DNA of 64,000 nucleotides, taken from positions 868,001 through 932,000 of the forward strand of contig NZ_CP135971.1 of the NCBI RefSeq assembly GCF_032463525.1. Reading direction: 5' to 3'. Under the pieces are notes generated by a model, which worked only from the letters and a program-made list of their open reading frames with translations, did no database searches and was not told the origin of the DNA. Position numbers and translations under genes: made by a program. This DNA is from Pseudomonas sp. DTU_2021_1001937_2_SI_NGA_ILE_001 (lineage in GTDB: Bacteria > Pseudomonadota > Gammaproteobacteria > Pseudomonadales > Pseudomonadaceae). Below are positions 26,421 to 35,088 of the stretch, piece by piece (position 1 is the stretch's first letter; each line of letters begins with the position of its first letter).

Positions 26421-26795
26421 ATGAAAAGGATCTTCACGGTTTGCCTGGCGGTCTCTCTGATCGCCCAGGCCTCGGCCGGGCTGGCCGACTCGGCCAATGG
26501 GAAAAAGCTGTTCACCGAGCGCTGCGCCTTGTGTCACGGCGCAGACCTCAAAGGCTCCGGGCCGCTGGCCAACAAGAGCGATCCCCCTACACCGGACCTC
26601 ACCACGGCGGCCTTCAAGAAGCGTCTGCACGATTATCCTGGCGTGATTGTCGCGTCGGTCATTCTGCGCCCCAATGGCGACCTGATCCCCAGGACGCTGC
26701 GGGAAAACGGGGTCAAGGTTCCGCCACACGCCTGGACGGTGAACGATTTTCGCGACCTGAACAGCTACATGACCGGCATCATCTCAGGCCGATGA
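26421..26795 (+). CDS. Small periplasmic cytochrome c
   Basis: 124 residues when started at ATG 26421 (an in-frame ATG at 26403 is also open); signal peptide ends about residue 23 (ASAGLA). One haem-binding CALCH motif at Cys35-Cys38-His39. Where class I cytochromes carry the axial Met-Pro, this one has KVPPHAW, so the sixth ligand is not obvious: a His or no strong-field ligand is possible. The end NDFRDLNSYMTG matches the C-terminal helix of cytochrome c domains. It precedes a small membrane protein gene. The electron partner is unknown. Confidence 0.82.
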   Translation: MKRIFTVCLAVSLIAQASAGLADSANGKKLFTERCALCHGADLKGSGPLANKSDPPTPDLTTAAFKKRLHDYPGVIVASVILRPNGDLIPRTLRENGVKVPPHAWTVNDFRDLNSYMTGIISGR

Positions 26796-26864
26796 AGCTG
26801 CTTGGATCGAGGCCAATCGGCTCTCGCCGGTTCAGAGCCCGCTGACATCAAGAAGGAGTTCTAC

Positions 26865-27071
26865 ATGATCGAACTTCTGGGCGAAGTGCTGTTTCGCGCG
26901 GTCTGCTTTCCTGTCGGTTGGTTGACGCTCAGGCTGGTGACCTTTGGGAAATACCCCCCTAAAGGGACTTGGCATTCCGAGTCGCCGACAACCGAGTGGG
27001 TCACGGCAATCGGGCTGGCGGTGCTGGTCGTTGCCATGATGGCTATGTTGGGTCAGTTCGTCTTTTCCTAG
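26865..27071 (+). CDS. Small two-helix membrane protein of unknown function
   Basis: 68 residues, start ATG 26865 behind a strong AAGGAG site. Two hydrophobic segments: about 5-26 (LGEVLFRAVCFPVGWLTLRLV) and 45-66 (VTAIGLAVLVVAMMAMLGQF), joined by a polar KYPPKGTWHSESP loop. I do not recognise the family. It lies 69 bases after the cytochrome c gene on the same strand, and ends 34 bases from the convergent J-domain gene. Confidence 0.7.
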   Translation: MIELLGEVLFRAVCFPVGWLTLRLVTFGKYPPKGTWHSESPTTEWVTAIGLAVLVVAMMAMLGQFVFS

Positions 27072-27105
27072 CCTGCGTCTTTTCCGTTTGAGCGTGGCAG
27101 CTCCG

Positions 27106-28782
27106 TCATGGGAGCAGCCAGCGGATCGCCGCCAGCAGCGCAAAGCCGGCCGCGAAGAGCAGCGGTCGCTTGGCCTTGCCGGCATGGCGTAACACCCACG
27201 CCCAGCCATGCTGAATCCAGGCTGCCGGGGAGTCACCACGGGTCACCACGTCGACGAAGCGGATGCCGCCAGCCAGGGTGAGCAGCCCCATCACCACACC
27301 GAGCGGCGCATGGGTCTGGCCCCAGGCGAACACCAGTGCCGCCGGTGCCAGGCAGGGCAGCAGATGGCGCAGCAGAAGCACGCCATTGCCGTCGCGTACC
27401 AGCCCCCTTGGCAGCAGGCGCATGCTCAATATCACGTCGGTCTGTACCAGCCCCTCGGCGACCTTCGACCAGAAGATACCCACCCAGGTCATGATCCAGA
27501 CCAGCACGTAAGCCATTACGGCCGTCGCGGGCAAGATGATCCAGAAACGCTCGTCGTTCCCGTGCGCATCCAGCTTCAAGACCAGGTACAGACACAGCCA
27601 GAGCATGCCCCACAGGTAGATGCGCGCCCAGCCCCAGTGACCCTTGGGTCGCCAGGCCTGCCAGTCGGCAACATAGCGGTGTTGCAGGCGCTCGGGCAGT
27701 GACGGGTCGTCGTGGATGTGGTGCGCGAGTTCTGCGCACGCCTCCCAGTCTTCCGAGATGAAGCGATCCGCCCACTGGCGGCGCTGGCCGGGCGTTAGGT
27801 CGGCCAGCAGGAACCACGCCGCGTTGTGTCGGGCGTCCTCGGGCGGGCGAGCCAGCAGTTGGCGCAACTCAGCCTCCAGTCGAGCGCTTTCATAGCGGCG
27901 CTGGACATCGGCCCATCGCTCTGCACTGCAAGGCAGGTAGCCCTGGATTTCGTCCCAGCCGGCCAGCGTGCAGAGCTGTTCGAAGAATGTCGGCGTCCAG
28001 TGCGCGTGGTTTTCCAGCAGCTCCAGCATCTGCGCCTTGAATCGATCACGGCGGTCCAGTGGTTGCAACCATTCACTGCTCAGTGCGCGGTGCAGGCTGT
28101 ACAGGGCCTGTTCTTCCTGCTGAGCATGCAGCGCCTGGTGAGCGTGGCGCAGGGCGCGGCTGGCCAGCCGCTGCGCGAGGATTTCCATCTCTGCATACGG
28201 CAGGTATTCGGGCTGTCTTGCCGTCAGCCAGCCCAGGTAGCGATGCGCCCAGTCCAGCGCTTCGTCGTCTGCCTGGTGCAGCAGACGCTGCAGCAGGTGT
28301 TTCTGGAACGACGCTTCGAGCCCGGCAGCCTGCGCTTGTGCCAGTCCTTCGTCGAGGCCGCCGCTGAACAGGCTCTCGATGCGCAGTGGCGGGCGCGAGT
28401 CGAGTTCCTCCAGCCTCGACGGCACGCTCTGGGTGAGCGGCAGTCCGGCAGCAGGGTGCGCTTCGGAGTCGCCGCCTTGTGCCTCGTACAGCCAGGCCGG
28501 GTCCGTCTCGCCATCCATGCCGCCAAGCGCGGTTTCTGCGGCTGGGGGCACGAAGGATTGCTCGTACCCGGCATCCTTGTCGAAGAACGTCTCGGACTCC
28601 TCGAAATCGCCGTGTTCGGCACGCCAACGTGCCTGGTCCAGGGCGCGCTCGTAGGCTTCGCGCAGGCGCTGGAAGGCCTGTGGGTCTTCGTCAGGGCGGT
28701 GGGTTTTCAGCAGGCGGGCATAGGCGCGCTTGATCTGGCGTTCATCGGCGTCTGCGGCAACGCCCAGTATTTCCCAATCCAT
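27106..28782 (-). CDS. Membrane-anchored J-domain protein, HscC partner
   Basis: 558-residue protein with an N-terminal J domain (about 1-50: MDWEILGVAADADERQIKRAYARLL) and a long helical middle. The C-terminal third holds several transmembrane helices (near 395-420, 425-455, 480-515, 535-555). The HPD signature reads HRPD (residues 28-31), i.e. an Arg between His and Pro, as in the divergent J proteins paired with HscC. It lies 8 bases after the hscC stop, so the two form an operon. The J protein would recruit HscC to the inner membrane. The client is unknown. Confidence 0.82.
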   Translation of the reverse strand: MDWEILGVAADADERQIKRAYARLLKTHRPDEDPQAFQRLREAYERALDQARWRAEHGDFEESETFFDKDAGYEQSFVPPAAETALGGMDGETDPAWLYEAQGGDSEAHPAAGLPLTQSVPSRLEELDSRPPLRIESLFSGGLDEGLAQAQAAGLEASFQKHLLQRLLHQADDEALDWAHRYLGWLTARQPEYLPYAEMEILAQRLASRALRHAHQALHAQQEEQALYSLHRALSSEWLQPLDRRDRFKAQMLELLENHAHWTPTFFEQLCTLAGWDEIQGYLPCSAERWADVQRRYESARLEAELRQLLARPPEDARHNAAWFLLADLTPGQRRQWADRFISEDWEACAELAHHIHDDPSLPERLQHRYVADWQAWRPKGHWGWARIYLWGMLWLCLYLVLKLDAHGNDERFWIILPATAVMAYVLVWIMTWVGIFWSKVAEGLVQTDVILSMRLLPRGLVRDGNGVLLLRHLLPCLAPAALVFAWGQTHAPLGVVMGLLTLAGGIRFVDVVTRGDSPAAWIQHGWAWVLRHAGKAKRPLLFAAGFALLAAIRWLLP

Positions 28783-28790
28783 GGCCGGCC

Positions 28791-30482
28791 TCAGAGTCGC
28801 TGCTCAAGACGGTCGAGGCGCTCGGTCAGCAGCACACGGGCCTCGCGGATCGCTCGTTCATCCTGGCGCTCCAGCTCATGCTGGAACTGCCGGGCCAGGT
28901 CGGCAACGTACTGGCGCGTGTCACCCAGGCTTTCCTGATACAAGCGCTCCATGCGTGCCATCAGCACCGTGTTGACCTGCTGGTCGCGTGGGTGCACCTT
29001 CAGCGCGGCGAGGCTTTCCAGGCGTTGGGCGATTTCCTCGGCGCTCAGCACGCCGGGATTGTTCTCGATCACCAGCGTGCGGCGCTCGTCGGTCAGCGGG
29101 ATGTGCACCTGGGCTTCGAGCAGGCCGTTGATGTCGTAGGTGAAGCGCACTTCGAGGCTGACTTCACCGGCAGGGCGGGGCGGCACAGGTACTTCAAGTT
29201 CGCCCAGGAAAATATTGTTTTTCACCAGTCGGCTCTCGCCCTGGAAGATGCGCACCTTCACCTTCGTTTGCCCGTCGTCGACGGTGTATACGGTCTGCAC
29301 CCGGCTGACCGGCACCACGCTGTTGCGTTCGATGATCGGCAGGTACAGCCCGTAGTCGCGGCGCAGGTCATCACCGGAAGTGGTTTCGATGCCCAGGGTG
29401 TAGGGGCAGACATCGGTGAGCACCACCTCTTCGAGCGAGGCATGGCGGGCCTTGAGGGCCGCCTGGATGGCCGCCCCCTGAGCCACCACCTCGTCAGGGT
29501 TGAGCTGCATGGCCGGAATGCGCCCGAACAGGCTGGCGACCAGCCGGCGCACCAGTGGCATACGCGTGGTACCACCCACGAGCAGTACTTCGTCGAGGTC
29601 GGCGGCCTTGATGCGCGCATCGCGCAAGGCACGTTCGATCGGCGCACGCAGGCGCTCCAGGAGGGGTTGCGCGAGGCGGGCCAGATCGTTCTGCGTGATG
29701 GTCAGCGCCCATTCGCGCTCGTCTTCGCGCACCGTAAAGGTGGCCTGTAGCTGCTGGCCCAAGGCATGGCGTACGCGCTGCGCTTCACGACGCAGGCGCT
29801 GCGCCATGCTGCCGTCGCTGGCGTTCGGCAGGCCCTGGGCCTGCGGCGAAGCGCGGAAATGCTCGGCCAGCAGGTCATCGAAGTCTTCGCCACCCAGGAA
29901 GTTGTCGCCAGCACTGGCGCGCACTTCCATGACGCCTTCGAACAGTTCTAGCACCGACACGTCGAAGGTCCCGCCGCCCAGGTCGAAGACCAGGAACGTC
30001 GCTTCTTCCTTGTGATGCAGACCGTAGGCCAGGGCTGCGGCAGTCGGCTCGTTGATCAGCTTCTCGACCTTCAGCCCCGCCAGTTCGCCGGCCACTCGCG
30101 TGGCCTTGCGCTGCGCATCGCTGAAATAGGCCGGCACGCTGATCACCGCTTCGGTGACCGGCTCACCTAGGTAGCGTTCGGCGTCTTCCTTGAGGCTGCG
30201 CAACAACAGGGCAGACAGCTCTTCGGCCCGATAGGGGCGGTGACCCAGCAGGGTTTCATGGGCACTGCCCATGTGCCGCTTGAACAGCGAGGCAGTGACC
30301 TGCGGGTGGGTCTGCAGGCGCTCGCGGGCGACGTCGCCGACGATCAGATGCCCGTTGTCGTCGAGCCCGACCACGCTGGGGGTGAGTACCTTGCCCAGCG
30401 CATTGGGAATCAGCTTGGCGGTTTCGCCGCTCCATACCGCCACCAGGCTGTTGGTGGTGCCCAGGTCGATGCCGATGATCAT
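28791..30482 (-). CDS. hscC: Hsp70-family chaperone HscC
   Basis: 563-residue Hsp70 close in length to E. coli HscC (about 556) and shorter than DnaK because the lid is reduced. Start ATG 30482 has AAGGAA six bases upstream. Nucleotide-binding motifs: GIDLGTTNSLVAVW, VFDLGGGTFDVSVLE and LLVGGTTRMPLVRRL. The linker and substrate domain follow (DVCPYTLGIET, then the NGLLEAQVHIPLTDERR strand). No NEF or DnaJ-type zinc-finger partner is nearby; the J-domain gene downstream is the likely cochaperone. The role of HscC in bacteria is poorly defined; stress adaptation has been proposed. Confidence 0.9.
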   Translation of the reverse strand: MIIGIDLGTTNSLVAVWSGETAKLIPNALGKVLTPSVVGLDDNGHLIVGDVARERLQTHPQVTASLFKRHMGSAHETLLGHRPYRAEELSALLLRSLKEDAERYLGEPVTEAVISVPAYFSDAQRKATRVAGELAGLKVEKLINEPTAAALAYGLHHKEEATFLVFDLGGGTFDVSVLELFEGVMEVRASAGDNFLGGEDFDDLLAEHFRASPQAQGLPNASDGSMAQRLRREAQRVRHALGQQLQATFTVREDEREWALTITQNDLARLAQPLLERLRAPIERALRDARIKAADLDEVLLVGGTTRMPLVRRLVASLFGRIPAMQLNPDEVVAQGAAIQAALKARHASLEEVVLTDVCPYTLGIETTSGDDLRRDYGLYLPIIERNSVVPVSRVQTVYTVDDGQTKVKVRIFQGESRLVKNNIFLGELEVPVPPRPAGEVSLEVRFTYDINGLLEAQVHIPLTDERRTLVIENNPGVLSAEEIAQRLESLAALKVHPRDQQVNTVLMARMERLYQESLGDTRQYVADLARQFQHELERQDERAIREARVLLTERLDRLEQRL

Positions 30483-31025
30483 GGTCGTTCCTTGTGTGTA
30501 TCGAATGCCAGGCGATATGACCACGAAGACGCAGAGAGTATCCAGAACGGGGAAAACATTTCGGCTCGCCCCCGAACCAGTCCTTGCAAGGTCGAAATGC
30601 CGCTCGAACGTGCCCAACGGGGTAAGGGCATGGAACCAGCGTGCCGGGAGTGGGTGGGCTAGGTGACTGCTAAACCAGTTGCCTTGGACGGGCTATGGAT
30701 GTTTGAGCAGGTGGGCATTTGTGGTGTTGCCGGAGACTCACTGAACAGATCCTTGGTTTCGAAGTGACATCATTTGATGGTCGTTCATGAAATCGTCAGC
30801 TAAGGCCGTCTGAGCTGTGCTGAAATAGCCTCCCGCTCAACCAATCTCACAAGCCTTGCCCATGAGTCAGATTGAGGGGTGGAAACCGCTCTGCCGGCGT
30901 CGAAACGCTGCTCACTGCGCGTTCAAGGCAACTTCTTCGGAGTTTTCCCAGATAAACCAGTCTTGACGGGTCGGCGCACCGCGGCCCGACAACAATACGT
31001 CTTCGCATTCCGAGTACCTGGAGTC
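30483..31025. other. Divergent intergenic region, hscC to SPFH operon
   Basis: About 540 bases without a convincing gene. It must contain both outward promoters. A perfect 5-base palindromic pair (CATCA-TT-TGATG, 30768-30779) sits mid-gap and could be an operator. I found no clear sigma-32 promoter upstream of hscC, nor a metal-sensor box upstream of the SPFH operon. In-frame upstream extension of the first SPFH gene to 30879 is open but lacks a ribosome-binding site. Confidence 0.5.
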
Positions 31026-32993
31026 ATGGTGAGTACAGTCCTGGATACCCCGGATCTACACAGCAAGCCTCGCTTTCTGCAAGCGCCCGAGCAGGCAAGG
31101 CACTTGGTCCGTCTGTGTCGATTGGCACTGGCTGGTGCTGGCGGGTTATGGCTGCTGGCGCTGCTGGTTGAGCTCTTTTCACCCGATGCCCACTGGGTCC
31201 CCCTGTTACGAGTGAATGCCGCCGCACTGTTGTTGCTGGCGGCCGCGGGGCACTCAGCCTGGTTCATTGTCAAGTGGCGGGTCGAGGCACAGGGGCAGCA
31301 GCCCCTGCGCCTGGCCTTCTGGCGAAACACCGGCCAGATGCAGGACGAAGACCAGCCCCTCAGTGCCTTCGACCGTTGGTTGGCGCGCACCGGTGATGCA
31401 CTGGCCAGGTGCTCGCGGTCGATCGGCCATGACGTGTTGTGGCTGTCGGGCTGGTCGGTGTTGGCGCTGGCACTGGTCATGGGCAGTTGGCGTTTCGACC
31501 TGCCGGCACCGGCCGCTGCCACTCAGGCAAGCTGGGTGGCAGTGGGCGTCTTGCTGGCACTGGCACTTGCGCTGCTGATCGTCGAAAGGCACCTGGCCTC
31601 GGCCAGCGAGGCGGACTGGCCGGAGGCGGTTGCCTTGGCGACAGTGGTCCGCGTGGTGATTCTGGTCCAGGTGCTGTCGATTCTCTGCCTGTTTTTTGCC
31701 GATGGCGCGCGGTTGTGGCCGGCCCGTCTGGCCGTGCTGATCGGCATACTGCCTGGCCTGTTGGCGGTGGAGTTCCTGGTGCGTGCGCTGGTCGCGGCAT
31801 TCCGGCCGCAACGGGCGGAGCAGGAGCCCGCCCTGGTGGCGCGTAGCCTGATGGGGGGCATGTTGCAATGGCCGCCGAGGCCGTTGGCCGCACTGCAGGG
31901 CGAGTTGCAGCAGCGCTTCGGTATCGACCTGCAGCAGGTCTGGGCTTTCGGTTTCATGCGCCGGGCGCTGCTACCCGTGGCCGCGCTGGTGGCGCTGGTC
32001 GGCTGGCTGCTGAGCGGGGTGGTGCAGGTGCCGCTGGAGGGGCGCGGTATCTATGAGCGATTCGGCAAGCCGGTGCAGGTTTATCCGCCGGGGTTGCATG
32101 TCGGCTTGCCCTGGCCGTTCGGACGGGTGCTGGCGGTGGAGAATGGTGTCATCCACGAGCTGGCGACCTCTGGTCGCGAGATGCTGGCCGACCCAATGGC
32201 CGGTGCTGAAGGGGAGGCGCCGATGTCGGCCAACCGCTTGTGGGACGCAACCCATGCCAGCGACAACGCCCAGGTGATCGCCGGCAGCGATGACGACCGG
32301 CAGAGCTTCCAGATCGTCAACATGGATGTGCGCTTCATTTACCGCATTGGCCTGGACGATGCCTCCGCCCTGGCGGCGACCTACCACAGCGCTGAAGTCG
32401 CGCAGTTGGTACGCAGCCTGGCCAACCGCGTACTGCTGCATGATTTCGCCAACCGGACATTGGACGGCGTGCTCGGCTCAGAGCGCGAGGCCCTCAGCCG
32501 TGACATCGGCAAGGCTGTGCAGGCTGACCTCGACCGGCTGGACAGCGGCGTGCAGATCCTGGCCACTTCCGTGGAGGCCATTCACCCACCCGCTGGCGCG
32601 GCGAATGCCTACCATGGCGTGCAGGCGGCGCAGATCACCGCGCAGGCACTGATCGCCCGTGATCGCGGTCAGGCCGCCGAGCAGACCGGCCAGGCCCGCC
32701 AGAATGCCGCGCTGCTGGTCGACCAGGCCGCTGGCAGCGCCCACGAAGCCCTCGCCAAGGCCCAGGCCGCAGAACTTGGCTTCAACGCCGAGCGGTCTGC
32801 CTGGCGACAGGCCGGGGCGGCGTTCGTGCTGGAACAGTACCTTGCGCGGTTGCGCGAAGGCCTGAGCAACAGCAAGGCTTTGATCATCGACCACCGCATC
32901 AGTGCCGGACAGGCCCCGACCCTTGACCTGCGCACCTTCGCCGCGCCAGTCGATCCGGCTACCTCGAAACACAACCAGGAGCGCACCCCTTGA
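31026..32993 (+). CDS. Large SPFH (HflK-like) protein with multi-helix N-terminal domain
   Basis: 655 residues. The first 300 or so hold about six hydrophobic helices (for example LCRLALAGAGGLWLLALLVE and VLALALVMGSWRF), an extension not found in ordinary HflK. A further helix (ALLPVAALVALVGWLLSG) then leads into the SPFH/Band 7 domain (VPLEGRGIYERFGKPVQVYPPGLHVGLPWPFGRV). A coiled-coil Ala/Gln-rich tail (AQALIARDRGQAAEQTGQARQNAALL) follows. ATG 31026 or GTG 31029 are both possible behind GGAG. Its stop overlaps the next gene by four bases. SPFH proteins form ring assemblies that compartmentalise membrane proteins; here the obvious client is the metal ATPase in the operon. Confidence 0.85.
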   Translation: MVSTVLDTPDLHSKPRFLQAPEQARHLVRLCRLALAGAGGLWLLALLVELFSPDAHWVPLLRVNAAALLLLAAAGHSAWFIVKWRVEAQGQQPLRLAFWRNTGQMQDEDQPLSAFDRWLARTGDALARCSRSIGHDVLWLSGWSVLALALVMGSWRFDLPAPAAATQASWVAVGVLLALALALLIVERHLASASEADWPEAVALATVVRVVILVQVLSILCLFFADGARLWPARLAVLIGILPGLLAVEFLVRALVAAFRPQRAEQEPALVARSLMGGMLQWPPRPLAALQGELQQRFGIDLQQVWAFGFMRRALLPVAALVALVGWLLSGVVQVPLEGRGIYERFGKPVQVYPPGLHVGLPWPFGRVLAVENGVIHELATSGREMLADPMAGAEGEAPMSANRLWDATHASDNAQVIAGSDDDRQSFQIVNMDVRFIYRIGLDDASALAATYHSAEVAQLVRSLANRVLLHDFANRTLDGVLGSEREALSRDIGKAVQADLDRLDSGVQILATSVEAIHPPAGAANAYHGVQAAQITAQALIARDRGQAAEQTGQARQNAALLVDQAAGSAHEALAKAQAAELGFNAERSAWRQAGAAFVLEQYLARLREGLSNSKALIIDHRISAGQAPTLDLRTFAAPVDPATSKHNQERTP

Positions 32994-34033
32994 GCCCCCA
33001 CGCCTCTCACGCTCACGATGACCCTGCGGCCCATGACTGCGTGCATGACCATGATCACGACCATGACCATGACAGCGATCACGACGGGCCAGCGCGACCG
33101 GCCTGGCCGCGGATCCTCGGGGCCGTGCTGCTGATGCTGCTGTTGGCGGCAGTGGCCTGTTTCGTCCAAGTGCGTATGGGCGAGGCCATGGTCATCACCC
33201 GCTTCGGCAACCCGTCACGGGTGTTGCTAGAACCAGGCCTGGCCTGGCGCTGGCCGCAGCCGTTCGAGGTGGCGGTGCCGGTCGACCTGCGCCTGCGCAC
33301 CACCTCCAGTGGATTGCACGATGTCGGCACCCGCGACGGCCTGCGCATCATCGTGCAGGCCTACATCGCCTGGCAGGTGTCGCCGGACCCGCAAGATATC
33401 CAGCGCTTCATGCGCGCAGTGCAGAACCAGCCGGACGAGGCGGCGCGGCAGATCCGCACACTGGTGGGCTCGGCGCTGGAAACCACCACCAGCGGCTTCG
33501 AATTGGCGGACCTGGTCAATGTCGACCCCGGACGCGTGCGCATCGAGGCCTTCGAACAGCGGTTGCAGGCGCAAATTGCCGATCAGTTGGCCCAGACCTA
33601 TGGCATCAAGGTGGTTCAGGTAGGGATCGAACGCCTCACCCTGCCCAAGGTGACCTTGGAAGCCACCGTCGACCGCATGCGCGCCGAGCGCGAGACGATC
33701 GCCACCGAGCGCACCGCCGAAGGCAAGCGCAAGGCGGCCGAGATCCGTTCGGCGGCCGAACGGGATGCGCGAATTCTCGAAGCCGACGCCACCGTGAAGG
33801 CGGCGCAGATCCAGGCACAGTCCCAGGTGGAGGCGGCGCAGATCTACGGCAAGGCCTACGCCAGCGCGCCTGAGCTTTACAAGCTGCTGCGCTCGCTGGA
33901 CACCCTGGGCACCATCGTGACGCCCGACACTCGCCTGGTGCTGCGCACCGATGCGGCACCGTTCCGGGCGCTGGTCGACGGACCCAACCCGCCGGCGTCG
34001 CTGAGCCGCGAAGCAGGTCAAGGCCATGACTAG
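32990..34033 (+). CDS. SPFH (HflC-like) protein with His/Asp-rich N-terminus
   Basis: 347 residues starting with TTG at 32990, which overlaps the preceding stop (TTGA) and has GGAG nine bases upstream. Residues 4-32 are rich in His and Asp (HAHDDPAAHDCVHDHDHD and on), a metal-binding type tail on the cytoplasmic side. A transmembrane helix follows (ILGAVLLMLLLAAVACFVQV) and then the SPFH domain (GEAMVITRFGNPSRVLLEPGLAWRWP). The C-terminal half is a long coiled coil (RAERETIATERTAEGKRKAAEIRSAAERDAR) as in HflC. The tail is the notable feature: the ATPase at the end of the operon has one too. Confidence 0.87.
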   Translation: MSPHASHAHDDPAAHDCVHDHDHDHDHDSDHDGPARPAWPRILGAVLLMLLLAAVACFVQVRMGEAMVITRFGNPSRVLLEPGLAWRWPQPFEVAVPVDLRLRTTSSGLHDVGTRDGLRIIVQAYIAWQVSPDPQDIQRFMRAVQNQPDEAARQIRTLVGSALETTTSGFELADLVNVDPGRVRIEAFEQRLQAQIADQLAQTYGIKVVQVGIERLTLPKVTLEATVDRMRAERETIATERTAEGKRKAAEIRSAAERDARILEADATVKAAQIQAQSQVEAAQIYGKAYASAPELYKLLRSLDTLGTIVTPDTRLVLRTDAAPFRALVDGPNPPASLSREAGQGHD

Positions 34034-35051
34034 CCCGCGCCAGCCTGCCGGCCCCTGGCTGCAGTCGGCGCGGATCGGTTTCATCGCCCTGTACGCGGTG
34101 ACCGTGCTCGCCGCGCTGGGCTGGTTGTTCGGCAATGTCCGTTCGGTAGGGCCGGAAAGCCGGGCCGTGGTGCTCAGGCTGGGGGCCGAGCAGCGTATCC
34201 AGAATGCTGGCCTGCTACTGGCTTGGCCACGTCCGTTCGAACAGGTGGTGATGCTGCCTTCGGATGGTCGGGTGACCGAGCGCAAGGTGGAGCTGTTGTT
34301 GCGCTCGGACTTCGCACATAAGGCGGACTTGGGGCTTGTGCCGGCCAGCGACGCGACGGCCGGGTCCGGTTACCTGCTCACGGCCGAAGCAGGCATCGTG
34401 CAGCTTGAGGTGCGGGTGTTCTACCAGGTCGTCGAGCCGTTTGCCTTTGCCCGTCAGGGCGTCCATGTGGATCCGGCGCTGGATCGCCTGGTCGAGCGCA
34501 ATGCCGTTCAGGTCTGCGCATCCCGAGACATGGATGCGATTCTGGTCGCGCGGCCTGAACTGGTAGGCGCCGATGCGCAGATTGCCGAGCGCCGTGAGCG
34601 TCTGCGTGGCGACTTGCAACAGGGCATCAACCGCAGCCTGGCGGCGCTCAAGGCGGCAGGCGCCGACCTGGGCATCACGGTGGTACGGGTCGATGTGCAA
34701 TCTTCGCTGCCGCCCTCGGCGGTCAGCGCTTTCAATGCCGTGCTCACCGCCAGCCAGCGCGCCGAGCAAGCGGTTGCGAGCGCCCGCAACGAGGCCGCGC
34801 AACGACTGCAGCAGGCCACCCAGAATGCCGAGCGCACCGTCCAGGTCGCGCAGGCCCAGGCGCGTGAACGGCTGGCGCAAGCCAGTGCCGCCACCAGCAC
34901 CATCGTCGGCCTGGCACAGCAGCAGGACCCTGGCCTGATGCTGCGGCTGTATCGCGAACGGGTGCCCGCCATCCTGTCCCGTGCGGGCTCTGTCACCACG
35001 GTCAATCCCGAGGACAGCGGGCATTTGATCCTGCAAGGCCCCAAACCATGA
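34026..35051 (+). CDS. SPFH (HflK/HflC-like) protein
   Basis: 341 residues, ATG 34026 overlapping the previous gene by eight bases. One N-terminal transmembrane helix (IGFIALYAVTVLAALGWLFG), then an SPFH domain (VGPESRAVVLRLGAEQRIQNAGLLLAWPRPFEQVV) and a C-terminal coiled coil (AEQAVASARNEAAQRLQQATQNAERTVQVAQAQ). There is no His-rich tail. With the two upstream proteins it would make a three-component SPFH assembly, whereas the FtsH-associated HflKC complex has two subunits. No hflX, ftsH or other hfl gene is adjacent, arguing that this is not the housekeeping HflKC. Confidence 0.86.
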   Translation: MTSPRQPAGPWLQSARIGFIALYAVTVLAALGWLFGNVRSVGPESRAVVLRLGAEQRIQNAGLLLAWPRPFEQVVMLPSDGRVTERKVELLLRSDFAHKADLGLVPASDATAGSGYLLTAEAGIVQLEVRVFYQVVEPFAFARQGVHVDPALDRLVERNAVQVCASRDMDAILVARPELVGADAQIAERRERLRGDLQQGINRSLAALKAAGADLGITVVRVDVQSSLPPSAVSAFNAVLTASQRAEQAVASARNEAAQRLQQATQNAERTVQVAQAQARERLAQASAATSTIVGLAQQQDPGLMLRLYRERVPAILSRAGSVTTVNPEDSGHLILQGPKP

Positions 35052-35088
35052 ACGCCTATTCTGGCCCCTGCACCTGGAACCCCGGACG

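Noticed and set aside
30482..30640. A sigma-32 heat-shock promoter upstream of hscC
   Set aside because: CTTGCAA-like bases exist but no CCCCATNT-type -10 at a suitable distance was found.
31026..35051. Assigning the SPFH genes as the housekeeping hflK-hflC pair
   Set aside because: There are three genes, the first has a large multi-helix extension, no hfq-hflX neighbourhood is present, and they are fused in an operon with a metal ATPase.
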